A DNA stretch of 26,259 nt from IMG/VR virus record IMGVR_UViG_3300033571_015671, positions 1 through 26,259 of that record; one strand, written 5' to 3'. The stretch is from a virus. The notes under the pieces are model-generated. The model had not been told where the DNA came from. It searched no databases and saw nothing but the letters and a program-made list of their open reading frames with translations. Below, piece after piece: positions 1-6,613 of this stretch. The number at the start of each line of letters is the position of its first letter. Position 1 is the first letter of the stretch. The translations under genes and the position numbers were made by a program.

Positions 1-117
1 AAGAGCATTAAAAATGTACGAACCTGTATCCACAAAAGTTTCAGTTTCATCAATATCTGCAGCAAGTTGGGTGTATTCTCCACCAATTTCTTTTACAATA
101 TCTTTAAGGAAGTCCAT
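1..117 (-). CDS. uvsX: UvsX RecA-like recombinase, N-terminal fragment
   Basis: Only the first 39 codons lie in the window; the gene runs off the left edge. The visible protein begins MDFLKDIVKEIGGEY and ends in DTGSYIFNAL, which matches the N-terminal pattern of T4-type UvsX (a FIDTGS-FIFNAL-like stretch just before the ATPase core). UvsX is the phage strand-exchange protein that forms filaments on gp32-coated single-stranded DNA, loaded by UvsY. The ATG at 115-117 follows the gp43 stop after 3 bases, so the two are probably co-transcribed and translationally coupled; I see no clear Shine-Dalgarno of its own. The Walker motifs lie outside the window, so the call rests on the N-terminus and on gene order. 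Confidence 0.85.
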   Translation of the reverse strand, partial: MDFLKDIVKEIGGEYTQLAADIDETETFVDTGSYIFNAL

Positions 118-120
118 AGT

Positions 121-2616
121 TTATATAAAAAAAGATTCTAATGTGTTGGTTTTTTCAGTTTTCCATCCAATACATTGAAGGATTGTCTTCAGTGGATCTA
201 GAAAACTTTTATCAAATTGAAGTTCATAATCAACATACTTATTAAGATTTAACTCTTTAGGGAATTGTTGAATGAAGGACAATACATTTTCATGTATTGG
301 ATTTGCTGCTTTTAAATAACAGAATTTAATTTTCTCTCCATTATTAATAACAGGATATTTATTATCTAAATTATTTTTTTTAATATAGTAATTATACAGC
401 AATACCCCTCTAATGTGAATAGGTGTTCCCTTTTCATAGATTGAATTTACTGATCTATACTTACTGATATTATTAGCAGTCCTAGGGAAAGAAATGTCTT
501 CTGGGGGAAGATTGTAAAATTTAGTTCTACTCTTATCGATGAACTCAATCATATCATCTTCAGTTTTATTCATAATGATCTGGAATGCTTCTTTAATCAT
601 TGTCCTGCAAGGAGCAGGAGTTGAAGATTTAATTGCCTCAAGACCCATGATTTTAAGTTTAGGTTCTGAATAACGAACACCTTCACTATCCCAAACATTA
701 AGAATGTATCTTTTCTTTGCAGTCCAAATTCCTCTTTCTGCAATATTCTCCCTCTTCATCTGCATCTTTTGGTCATAAGCATTTACATACTTAGCCAATT
801 CTTGGTAAGAACTTTCAATATACTTTTCAAATTCCAACTTACAGATCTTATCAAGGAACGAGACAATGCCCTCAGTAGTTTTCTCTCTTCCCTGGTATAC
901 ACTTTCAACCAAAGGACCCATATTAAGATAGATGGAATCAGTATCAGAAGCAATAACATAATCAACACCCTTAGTTTTAAGAATCTTATTAAGATATAAA
1001 TTCATCTTACTCTCAATCCAACGAATTGAGACTTGTCCAGAAAGAGTTACTGCTTCAGCATTTTCAATACGAAAATATCTAAAATACTCATTACCAACAG
1101 CACCATAAGCAGAGTTCAAAGAAATTTTCTTTGCCATCTGAATATTGTTACATCTAGAAATTTCTTTCATCAATTCAACAGTAGGAGTTTTTTCATACTG
1201 TTGTTTTGCTTCAATCATTTTCTTTTTATAGATTACACGATCAGTGTACATCTTTTCCATCAACTCTGGAAGAAATCCTCTAATGTCTTTCTTATATTGT
1301 GCCCCATTAGCACATACTGCATATGGATAATTCTCTGGAATGGTAACTTCCTTTTTAAGAAGTTTGTCTACTGAAATTGAAGGGAATCTATCTTCAACTA
1401 AAGTTTCTGGTGAAATGTTATATTGCATAATCAAATGAGGATATAGAGAGTTGAGGTCAAATGAAACCACCCACTCATGCTTTCCTATAATTGGATCCTT
1501 TACATAGGCTCCTTCATATCTTTGATCTTTCTTAGATTCTTTTTTGAAAGGGATTACTACATTTTTAGATCTTAGATAATTGTAAATGATGGCATCCCAC
1601 ATTCTAACTTGATAGAATACATCATTGTAATTACTTTTAGCATCATATGCCATAGTGATAGCAAGTTCAATAAGACGCATCTTATCCTCAAGTCTATCTA
1701 CTAGTTCTACGTCAACAATGTTATATTCTACAAATTTTTGCCAGTTTTTTGTATAGAACTCTTTAAAAGTATCATACTCTGAGTGATCTAGTTTTTTCTG
1801 TCCTAGTTCAACATTAGCAATATGATCAAGTCTATATGATTCCTGATTAGTATAAGTAAATTTCTTATACAGTTCCATATAATCCAAAATTGTAATGCCA
1901 GCAATCTCAACTCGTGTTTGAGTTCTACCTGCAATAACAACCTCAGTTTCTGTTACTATTCCCCAAGGAGAAAGTTTTTTTACTGCTTTCTCCCCAAACA
2001 TTTTATTAATTCTTCCAGATAGATATGGAATATCATAAAGATCACAATTCCATCCAGTGATAACATCTGGATGATTTGAGTCCCAATAAAAAAGAAATCT
2101 ATCCAACAAATCATACTCATCCTTACAAAGGATATAAGTTACATTTGGTTTAGTATTGACAAAAGGTTTAACTCCCCAAGTAATAATATTTTTAGTATTA
2201 TAATCTTGAATGGAAATTGTCAAGAGTTCTTCTTGACAACTTTTAACATCAGGGAATCCATTTTCTGATGCAACCTCAATGTCAATGGTTATCAGTTGGA
2301 TTTTACTAATATCAAATTTAATAGCATCTTCTGTATAGTTATCTGAGATGTATTGATTGATGTATCTAGTATTTCCGTATAGTTGAAAGTTATCAACATT
2401 TTTATACTTGTCTATAAATTCTCTAGTTTCACGAATTGTGCCTGGTTTAACTTCACCTACAAAATTGCCATCTAATGTTTTAAATTTTGTTTTTTTATTA
2501 GTGCTTACATAAATTGTGGGATAGAAAGTTTCTCTGTTTTTAAAATGTTCTCCATTATAAAACCCCCTGGAGAGAATTTCATTTCCCACCAGGACAACAT
2601 TTGTGTAAAACTTCAT
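121..2616 (-). CDS. 43: gp43 DNA polymerase (family B) with 3'-5' exonuclease
   Basis: Replicative DNA polymerase, 831 aa (T4 gp43 is about 900). The exonuclease domain shows Exo I (DIEVAS, D112 and E114), an Exo II-like stretch HPDVITGWNCDLYDIPYL near 182-199 and Exo III (YNIVDVELVD near 298-307). Polymerase motif A is DLNSLYP (387-393), motif B KKISLNSAYGAVGN (496-509) and motif C ASDTDSIYLN (556-565, catalytic DTD). All catalytic residues appear intact. The last residues, TLESFFI, are in the position of the T4 clamp-binding tail. The start overlaps the preceding small Sm-like gene by 4 bp (ATGA), implying translational coupling. No intein, split or insertion is apparent. A late-type promoter lies upstream of the three preceding genes. 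Confidence 0.98.
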   Translation of the reverse strand: MKFYTNVVLVGNEILSRGFYNGEHFKNRETFYPTIYVSTNKKTKFKTLDGNFVGEVKPGTIRETREFIDKYKNVDNFQLYGNTRYINQYISDNYTEDAIKFDISKIQLITIDIEVASENGFPDVKSCQEELLTISIQDYNTKNIITWGVKPFVNTKPNVTYILCKDEYDLLDRFLFYWDSNHPDVITGWNCDLYDIPYLSGRINKMFGEKAVKKLSPWGIVTETEVVIAGRTQTRVEIAGITILDYMELYKKFTYTNQESYRLDHIANVELGQKKLDHSEYDTFKEFYTKNWQKFVEYNIVDVELVDRLEDKMRLIELAITMAYDAKSNYNDVFYQVRMWDAIIYNYLRSKNVVIPFKKESKKDQRYEGAYVKDPIIGKHEWVVSFDLNSLYPHLIMQYNISPETLVEDRFPSISVDKLLKKEVTIPENYPYAVCANGAQYKKDIRGFLPELMEKMYTDRVIYKKKMIEAKQQYEKTPTVELMKEISRCNNIQMAKKISLNSAYGAVGNEYFRYFRIENAEAVTLSGQVSIRWIESKMNLYLNKILKTKGVDYVIASDTDSIYLNMGPLVESVYQGREKTTEGIVSFLDKICKLEFEKYIESSYQELAKYVNAYDQKMQMKRENIAERGIWTAKKRYILNVWDSEGVRYSEPKLKIMGLEAIKSSTPAPCRTMIKEAFQIIMNKTEDDMIEFIDKSRTKFYNLPPEDISFPRTANNISKYRSVNSIYEKGTPIHIRGVLLYNYYIKKNNLDNKYPVINNGEKIKFCYLKAANPIHENVLSFIQQFPKELNLNKYVDYELQFDKSFLDPLKTILQCIGWKTEKTNTLESFFI

Positions 2617-2879
2617 TTAATAGCCTTCAAGTATTTTTCAATTTGATCTGATTTAGGGTCAACAATAGTAAGTATAGAATCTGAATGAATCTTAATTTCT
2701 TTTTGGTCTGTAAAGTCTGGCCATCTTTTTACAGTATATTCTCCAAAAGGTTCTTTGACCATCTCAACAGGATTTACCAGTTTGCAATCAGGTTCTCCTA
2801 GATCTGCCCCTCCAACCTCATGAATTTCAGTAACTAAAATAGTATCATTCTTCAGGAGTAAAATCTTGAGGTTCTGCAT
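2613..2879 (-). CDS. Small Sm-like (LSm) family protein, paralogue D
   Basis: An 88-aa protein. The ATG at 2879 is chosen because an earlier in-frame start (2927) would add a 16-residue Trp/Asn/Leu-rich extension lying inside the upstream gene, and a GGA-containing SD sits about 8 nt before 2879. It overlaps the upstream 101-aa gene by 35 bp and gp43 by 4 bp. The layout KILLLKND-ILVTEIHE, then a W-P-hydrophobic stretch, then KEIKIHSDSILTIVDPKSDQIEKY matches its neighbour (KEIPIPCDWVVSIVEPLDEV) closely, suggesting tandem duplication. The pattern of short beta strands ending in 'vvxIxxPxDxVxxxY' resembles small Sm-like proteins described from putative cyanophage sequences. The Sm fold is inferred from pattern; the function (RNA binding or replication accessory) is unknown. 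Confidence 0.75.
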   Translation of the reverse strand: MQNLKILLLKNDTILVTEIHEVGGADLGEPDCKLVNPVEMVKEPFGEYTVKRWPDFTDQKEIKIHSDSILTIVDPKSDQIEKYLKAIK

Positions 2880-3150
2880 TAAATTGTTCCAAATAAGATT
2901 GTTTAACTTCGTCCAAAGGTTCCACAATAGAAACTACCCAATCACAAGGAATAGGAATTTCCTTTTGCTTTGACAATGCTGCATATGGGTAAAAACTTAC
3001 CTTTGCAGATTCACCTTCTAGACCTTGCTCTAGTTTAGTAATAAATGGATTATTGAGCAAATAACCAATTACTTTATCGCCAGACATCATTTCTTTGACA
3101 TCAGCAATAACATCTTCGTATGATTTAAGAATCAAAAGTTTAACTGACAT
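2845..3150 (-). CDS. Small Sm-like (LSm) family protein, paralogue C
   Basis: A 101-aa protein starting MSVKLLILKSYEDVIADVKE, which is like the start of the 95-aa protein at 6326-6613 (MNVKLVRFSFGQEVIAELIE). The C-terminal half shares the family pattern: FYPYAAL, then KEIPIPCDWVVSIVEPLDEVKQSY. A GGAGAACT Shine-Dalgarno directly precedes the ATG at 3150. It overlaps the upstream nucleotidyltransferase-like gene by 11 bp and the downstream paralogue by 35 bp. It has an acidic C-terminal tail (EPQDFTPEE). Sm-like rings usually bind U-rich RNA; whether this protein does cannot be told from sequence. It lies in the same transcription unit as DNA polymerase. Confidence 0.8.
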   Translation of the reverse strand: MSVKLLILKSYEDVIADVKEMMSGDKVIGYLLNNPFITKLEQGLEGESAKVSFYPYAALSKQKEIPIPCDWVVSIVEPLDEVKQSYLEQFNAEPQDFTPEE

Positions 3151-3859
3151 AGTTCTCCAATGTAAGTGATTTATCTTGCAGTTTTAAAATATAGGTTGCA
3201 AGTTTATCTATATACCCCTTATTTCTAAGTTCTTTAAAAACAAGATTTTCAAAGGCATATTCTCCTGCTTTATCCAACCCAGAGTTTCTCATATCTCTAA
3301 TTTTTTTCAGAAGTTTTTCTAAAACCTCCTCATTGTTTGATGACTGGATAGACCTATTGATCTTACCAATCATATCATTGACCTTCTGATTTAGCAAGTC
3401 CTTGTCCAGTTCTCCAGAAAACTTTTCAGGTTTAATTAACCATTTATTTGACTTTAAAGAAAAGACTCCTTGACTTTTTCTTCTATCCTTCCCAGGCTCT
3501 TCAACATATGGTTCTACATCATGTCCATACACTTTTACATTATGAGTCAAAGACCAAAGTTGCTTCTTGGCCTGATAGTAATCAGACATTACATCTGGGC
3601 AAGATTTTGTATCAGCAACTATATGAAGATCTAAATCAGAGTACTTAGTATAATTATATCCAGCATTTCCACCAAGAAGAAGAATGTCTTTAACCTTTGA
3701 CTTCTTTATATCAACAAAATCTGCCCAAGCCTGAGCAACTTTTAACAAATGAGATCTTACCTCTGGTTTTATTTTTTCCCCATTCCAGAAAGCAGGATTT
3801 AATTTATCATGAACTCTAAATGATATTGATTCTTCAAGGAAAGTCTTATAATTCTTCAT
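3140..3859 (-). CDS. Nucleotidyltransferase-fold protein (MNT/pol-beta-like)
   Basis: A 239-aa protein with the minimal nucleotidyltransferase signature LLLGGNAGYNYTKYSDLDLHIV around 61-81. The Gly-Gly turn (63-64) and the metal-binding D75-x-D77 pair are present; the usual Ser after the Gly is Asn. An N-terminal helical stretch (LNPAFWNGEKIKPEVRSHLL, about 20-39) precedes the catalytic region, a layout I recognise from predicted nucleotidyltransferases in large T4-like phages. The C-terminal half (130-235) is helical and rich in Lys and Asn. Substrate is unknown: nucleotidylation of tRNA, protein or a small molecule are all possible. Unlike most of the replication genes it has its own late promoter (TATAAATA at 3876-3883) and an AAGGA ribosome site, so it is probably expressed late together with the genes below it. 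Confidence 0.8.
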   Translation of the reverse strand: MKNYKTFLEESISFRVHDKLNPAFWNGEKIKPEVRSHLLKVAQAWADFVDIKKSKVKDILLLGGNAGYNYTKYSDLDLHIVADTKSCPDVMSDYYQAKKQLWSLTHNVKVYGHDVEPYVEEPGKDRRKSQGVFSLKSNKWLIKPEKFSGELDKDLLNQKVNDMIGKINRSIQSSNNEEVLEKLLKKIRDMRNSGLDKAGEYAFENLVFKELRNKGYIDKLATYILKLQDKSLTLENYVS

Positions 3860-3875
3860 TAATCCTTTTTATAGG

Positions 3876-3883
3876 TATTTATA
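3876..3883 (-). promoter_or_regulatory. T4-type late promoter upstream of nucleotidyltransferase gene
   Basis: An exact TATAAATA on the minus strand, 16 nt before the ATG at 3859. With T4-like spacing the transcript would start near 3870, giving a leader of about 10 nt that carries the AAGGA ribosome site. It sits directly after the T-run of the hsp20 terminator, so the unit 3859-1 looks like a separate late transcription unit. Confidence 0.7.
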
Positions 3884-3922
3884 AAAAGGGGGGAACAGGA
3901 TGGTCTTAGTCATCCTTCCCCC
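3884..3922 (-). terminator. Rho-independent terminator after hsp20
   Basis: On the minus strand, GGGGGAAGGATG (3922-3911) pairs with CATCCTGTTCCCCC (3902-3889) with a 2-nt bulge and an 8-nt loop, and is followed by TTTTT. The reverse orientation lacks a T-run, so it acts on leftward transcripts from hsp20. Confidence 0.9.
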
Positions 3923-3946
3923 AGCGGCGACGATATTCAATAATAT

Positions 3947-4381
3947 TTATAGATAATTTTTACGAGCATGATGTTCAGGAACAACTTTTCCTAGTGTAAT
4001 GGTAAGTAGTCCATCTTCAAAAATTACTTCTCTAACTTCTGTATCATCAGAAAGTGACCATGCCCTCTTAAAGGATCTTTGTCCAACTCCTCTATGAATA
4101 TAAGAATCTGAAGATCCTTTATCTTCTCTATCACCTTCTACAAATAGTTTACCATACTCAGTGTAAACTGTAATTTCAGATTTCTTAAATCCTGCAAGTG
4201 CTAATTCAAGTCTAGATTCTACAGCACTAACTTGAATCAGATTATACGGTGGATAATTTGAAGAAGTTTCATGTAGATTAAATAAGCGATCAAAGTATTC
4301 ATCCAGTCCAATACTATTGCGTGTAATCTTATCCATTAGTGTAGGAAGATCAGACGCAGTGTATCTAGCAAGACTTGTCAT
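3947..4381 (-). CDS. hsp20: Hsp20 small heat shock protein
   Basis: A 144-aa small heat shock protein of the alpha-crystallin family, an ATP-independent holdase that keeps unfolding proteins soluble. The alpha-crystallin domain runs from about 45 (YPPYNLIQV) to 135. It contains LALAGFKKSEITV (60-72), GKLFVEGDRE (77-86), YIHRGVGQRSFKRAWSL (94-110) and the conserved GLLTITLGKVVPEHHARK (124-141). Start at 4381 is supported by AAGGAG 8-9 nt upstream. Phage hsp20 genes are characteristic of marine T4-like cyanophages, where a capsid assembly or host stress role has been suggested but not shown here. The gene stands alone between two terminators, with an extended -10 promoter upstream and a leader that could pair with its ribosome site. 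Confidence 0.95.
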   Translation of the reverse strand: MTSLARYTASDLPTLMDKITRNSIGLDEYFDRLFNLHETSSNYPPYNLIQVSAVESRLELALAGFKKSEITVYTEYGKLFVEGDREDKGSSDSYIHRGVGQRSFKRAWSLSDDTEVREVIFEDGLLTITLGKVVPEHHARKNYL

Positions 4382-4442
4382 TATAGTAATCTCCTTAAAA
4401 AGCGAGTTTGTGTTTTGTGGACCCCTAAGGCATCCAATACTA

Positions 4443-4448
4443 ATTATA
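4443..4448 (-). promoter_or_regulatory. Extended -10 promoter for hsp20
   Basis: The minus strand reads TGTTATAAT, a perfect -10 hexamer with the extended TGn element. The position of a -35 box is occupied by the regA terminator stem, so no -35 is recognisable. Predicted start is near 4436, giving a leader of about 55 nt before the hsp20 ATG. Such a site would be read by host sigma70-type polymerase. Confidence 0.55.
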
Positions 4449-4459
4449 ACACATTCAAT

Positions 4460-4483
4460 AAAAAAGGGGGTGTTGAACCCCCT
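4460..4483 (-). terminator. Rho-independent terminator after regA
   Basis: A perfect 7-bp stem AGGGGGT/ACCCCCT with a 5-nt loop, followed on the minus strand by TTTTTATT. It lies just past the regA stop (4490) and closes the long replication operon before hsp20. Confidence 0.92.
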
Positions 4484-4489
4484 ACAAAA

Positions 4490-4930
4490 TTATTCTGTTA
4501 CCTCTACCTTTTTCTTTTTTGACCCAATATTATATTTGGTCTCAAGAGTCCATTCATTTTTTTCCTTATATGAAAGGACTTTAATCTGGTTAAGTGGGGC
4601 AATATCAGAAATTTTATTTACATCTACAATAGTAATTAATCCCCAATCAGCAAGAAGTTGTGCAATCCTATTACGTCTCTGAACATCATTGACAGTAAGA
4701 TTTGCATGTTTGCCATCAAGAGCAAACAACTCTTTGAAATGCACCAGATAATATCTACCTTGCTTATGTAGAATATGGCAAGATTGATAAATCTTTTTTT
4801 CCTTTCTAGATGCTACTCCAATACGAGTAAGTGTCTCACGAACCTTCAAAAAGTCATCGGGTTCATTTAGGACTACTTCCACCATTTGGTCTGGAGTCCA
4901 ATTCACTTCAGGTTCTTGAACAACACTCAT
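4490..4930 (-). CDS. regA: RegA translational repressor
   Basis: A 146-aa RegA, the phage protein that binds ribosome-binding regions of early mRNAs (in T4 including genes 44, 45 and 62) and blocks their translation. The core EPDDFLKVRETLTRIGVA (23-40), IYQSCHILHKQGRYYLVHFKEL (47-68) and RRNRIAQLLADWGLI (85-99) aligns with T4 RegA. Compared with T4 (122 aa) it has about 15 extra N-terminal residues and a Lys-rich then acidic tail (SKKKKVEVTE). The upstream start at 4930 is preferred over the internal Met16 because GGAGGAA lies 5 nt before it, and it overlaps the gp62 stop by 4 bp (ATGA). It is last in its operon, as in T4 (45-44-62-regA). Confidence 0.96.
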   Translation of the reverse strand: MSVVQEPEVNWTPDQMVEVVLNEPDDFLKVRETLTRIGVASRKEKKIYQSCHILHKQGRYYLVHFKELFALDGKHANLTVNDVQRRNRIAQLLADWGLITIVDVNKISDIAPLNQIKVLSYKEKNEWTLETKYNIGSKKKKVEVTE

Positions 4931-5313
4931 TTTGTTCCTCCAATTTCAAGTTTCTGTGTTATAAAATTAAGTTGGTCTTTAGTCAGAATTTTCAAAGCTT
5001 GTTCTGCTTTATCTTTACTATACCCATAGTAAGATTTAACTAAATCAATATCTTTAAGTTTATCCTTACGAATCCAAGGAGAATATCTCTTTTTGATCCT
5101 GAGAATATTTATAAGAAAATCATATTGTAACTTTTTGTCTAATGAATGATTCTTATTGAGTTCATTAACATACATCAGACAATCAATGTGACCAGATAAA
5201 CACTTGTTAATAATATATGGAGAGTACTCTTTAGTAGAAGAAGGATCTTCATCCATAATATGTTTTTTAGTTTGATTAATTGAATTCAACCAATCTTTCA
5301 ATTCATACTTCAT
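4927..5313 (-). CDS. 62: gp62 clamp loader small subunit
   Basis: A 128-aa protein matching the short marine form of gp62 (T4 gp62 is 187 aa). Supporting residues are LKDWLNSINQTKKHIM (5-20), YSPYIINKCLSGHIDCLMYVNEL (31-53) and ILRIKKRYSPWIRKDK (70-85). It partners gp44 in the complex that loads the gp45 clamp onto primer-template DNA. It lies immediately before regA, its usual place, and overlaps the Dam-type methylase gene upstream by 11 bp. Unlike T4, it is separated from gene 44 by three other genes, so balanced synthesis of the two loader subunits depends on that longer message. Confidence 0.92.
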   Translation of the reverse strand: MKYELKDWLNSINQTKKHIMDEDPSSTKEYSPYIINKCLSGHIDCLMYVNELNKNHSLDKKLQYDFLINILRIKKRYSPWIRKDKLKDIDLVKSYYGYSKDKAEQALKILTKDQLNFITQKLEIGGTK

Positions 5314-6133
5314 AATTAATAAGAACTAATTCTTTTCGTTCATGTTGGTCTTTCATGTATTCTCCAACTGATCTCATAGTATAAGTATGAGCAAATTCAA
5401 TTGCTTTCCATGTATTAAATCTTTCTTTGATCAACTGAGTTGAATTATAACTGACCATCATATCCATATTATTAGAATCACAATCAGCAGCAAACTTATC
5501 GTGATCAAATCCTTTGTGCATTGATCCTCTGTTCCCATAGAGATTATCCTTAATATCATAAGGAGGGTCAAGATACATAAAAGCACCTGTGTCTCCATCC
5601 ATGAGGTAATCATAGGAGTAATTAGTAATACGCCAATTTGCAATCAACTCTGAGTATTCTCGCAATTTGTAGATTCCCCTCAAGGAGAAATTGGAACTAC
5701 TTGCTTGTGCAGAAAAAGATGAACTTTCGGTAAGACCACTAAAAGAACATTTGTTAACAATATAGAAAGCGACAGCACGATTAAAGTTAGTTTCAGACTC
5801 ATCATTGATATGCTCCTTTGACTTTGTAAATAATTCTCTTGCTAATTCTGGAGTATTGTAAGCAAGTTTACAATCAACTAATTCGCTCTGTAGATCATAT
5901 CCAAACATCTGGAGTTGCTGCCAGAAGTTTACCAATGGTTCATAAAGGTCATTTACCCAAATATCTAACAAAGGAAACATCTTGGTGATGTAAATTGCAA
6001 CACTTCCACCGCCAAGAAATGGTTCACGAAACTCTCCATAACAATCTCTAAGATTAGGAAAGTATTGTGCTAGTTTTTGCACTGCTCTGGATTTTCCTCC
6101 AGGGTAGCGTAATGGTGTCTTAAGTTCCTTCAT
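5303..6133 (-). CDS. dam: Dam-type DNA adenine methyltransferase
   Basis: A 276-aa D12-class N6-adenine methyltransferase. The AdoMet motifs are present: motif X TPLRYPGGKSRAV (6-18), motif I REPFLGGGSVAIY (36-48) and catalytic motif IV DPPYDI (189-194). The length is typical of the Dam/DpnM family. Its likely role is protection of phage DNA from host nucleases or marking of replicated DNA. The target sequence cannot be read from the protein. GATC occurs at several places in the window, so no strong site avoidance is visible. It is embedded in the clamp-loader operon, overlapping the 69-aa gene by 14 bp and gp62 by 11 bp. No restriction endonuclease gene is nearby, so it appears to be a solitary methylase. 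Confidence 0.93.
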   Translation of the reverse strand: MKELKTPLRYPGGKSRAVQKLAQYFPNLRDCYGEFREPFLGGGSVAIYITKMFPLLDIWVNDLYEPLVNFWQQLQMFGYDLQSELVDCKLAYNTPELARELFTKSKEHINDESETNFNRAVAFYIVNKCSFSGLTESSSFSAQASSSNFSLRGIYKLREYSELIANWRITNYSYDYLMDGDTGAFMYLDPPYDIKDNLYGNRGSMHKGFDHDKFAADCDSNNMDMMVSYNSTQLIKERFNTWKAIEFAHTYTMRSVGEYMKDQHERKELVLINYEV

Positions 6134-6329
6134 AATCAGGTTTATGATATTTTAAATATTCCCAAAATGTGAGTTTCATTTCCTTCTGCGTCATACCACA
6201 ATGGTTTGCAGCAGCAGGAAGGGTCATTTTAGCACGAAATAAACATTCATTTGCTTCTCTGACATTTTCTGGAGTAGTTTTCACTACAGGTTCTTTTAGA
6301 TGTTTATATGAAATTTTATAAGGGTTCAT
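6120..6329 (-). CDS. Small conserved-type protein with HTH-like segment
   Basis: A 69-aa protein starting MNPYKISYKHLKEP. The second half, from about 31 to 60 (FRAKMTLPAAANHCGMTQKEMK), has helix-turn-helix spacing: a helix with small residues, then a Gly-Met-Thr turn, then a second helix. It could bind DNA or be a small helical adaptor; I do not recognise a named family. The start at 6329 overlaps the stop of the Sm-like gene by 4 bp (ATGA), and the end overlaps the methylase start by 14 bp. Translation of the three genes is therefore likely to be coupled. The tight fit argues for a real gene despite its size. Confidence 0.75.
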   Translation of the reverse strand: MNPYKISYKHLKEPVVKTTPENVREANECLFRAKMTLPAAANHCGMTQKEMKLTFWEYLKYHKPDYEGT

Positions 6330-6613
6330 AGAATCAAAGATTTTTCTGTAGTAATGACTCTACCAAAAACACTTTTATGATACTTGATGACATCATCATC
6401 TGGTGTTGCAATATAAACAACAAATGATTTGCCAATAGTTAATTGATTATCTGTCTTACTGATAATTGGTGCCCAAGGAACAAATCCAAGTTGTCCTTGC
6501 CCTGTAGGAACTGCTGCAAGAGCATCCTTAATAATAATATAAGTATCGAACTCTTCAATAAGTTCTGCAATTACTTCTTGACCAAAAGAAAATCTAACAA
6601 GTTTTACATTCAT
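6326..6613 (-). CDS. Small Sm-like (LSm) family protein, paralogue B
   Basis: A 95-aa protein, MNVKLVRFSFGQEVIAELIE at the start, resembling the 101-aa protein at 2845-3150. The C-terminal half FVPWAPII, LTIGKSFVVYIATPDDDVIKYH carries the family pattern of an aromatic-Pro pair, a beta strand, then 'VVxIxxPxDxV'. The start overlaps the gp44 stop by 4 bp (ATGA) and the end overlaps the 69-aa gene by 4 bp. This is the most central member of the four-protein Sm-like set, placed between the two clamp-loader genes. Sm fold and nucleic-acid binding are inferred from pattern; oligomeric state is unknown. Confidence 0.8.
   Translation of the reverse strand: MNVKLVRFSFGQEVIAELIEEFDTYIIIKDALAAVPTGQGQLGFVPWAPIISKTDNQLTIGKSFVVYIATPDDDVIKYHKSVFGRVITTEKSLIL

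Noticed and set aside
2880-2927. Longer N-terminus for the 88-aa Sm-like protein
   Set aside because: The extra 16 residues (Trp, Asn, Leu rich) lie wholly within the upstream gene and do not fit the family start; the ATG at 2879 does.
3944-3951. TATAAATA motif at the end of hsp20 as a further late promoter
   Set aside because: It contains the hsp20 stop codon and points towards the strong terminator at 3884-3922, so RNA from it would end at once. The motif at 3876-3883 is the better promoter.
5106-5113. TATAAATA motif inside gp62 as a late promoter for regA
   Set aside because: It is about 175 nt from the regA start and inside a coding region. In DNA this AT-rich a few chance copies are expected.
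5303-6133. Complete restriction-modification system
   Set aside because: Only the methylase is present; neighbouring genes are clamp-loader, Sm-like and HTH-like, with no nuclease partner.
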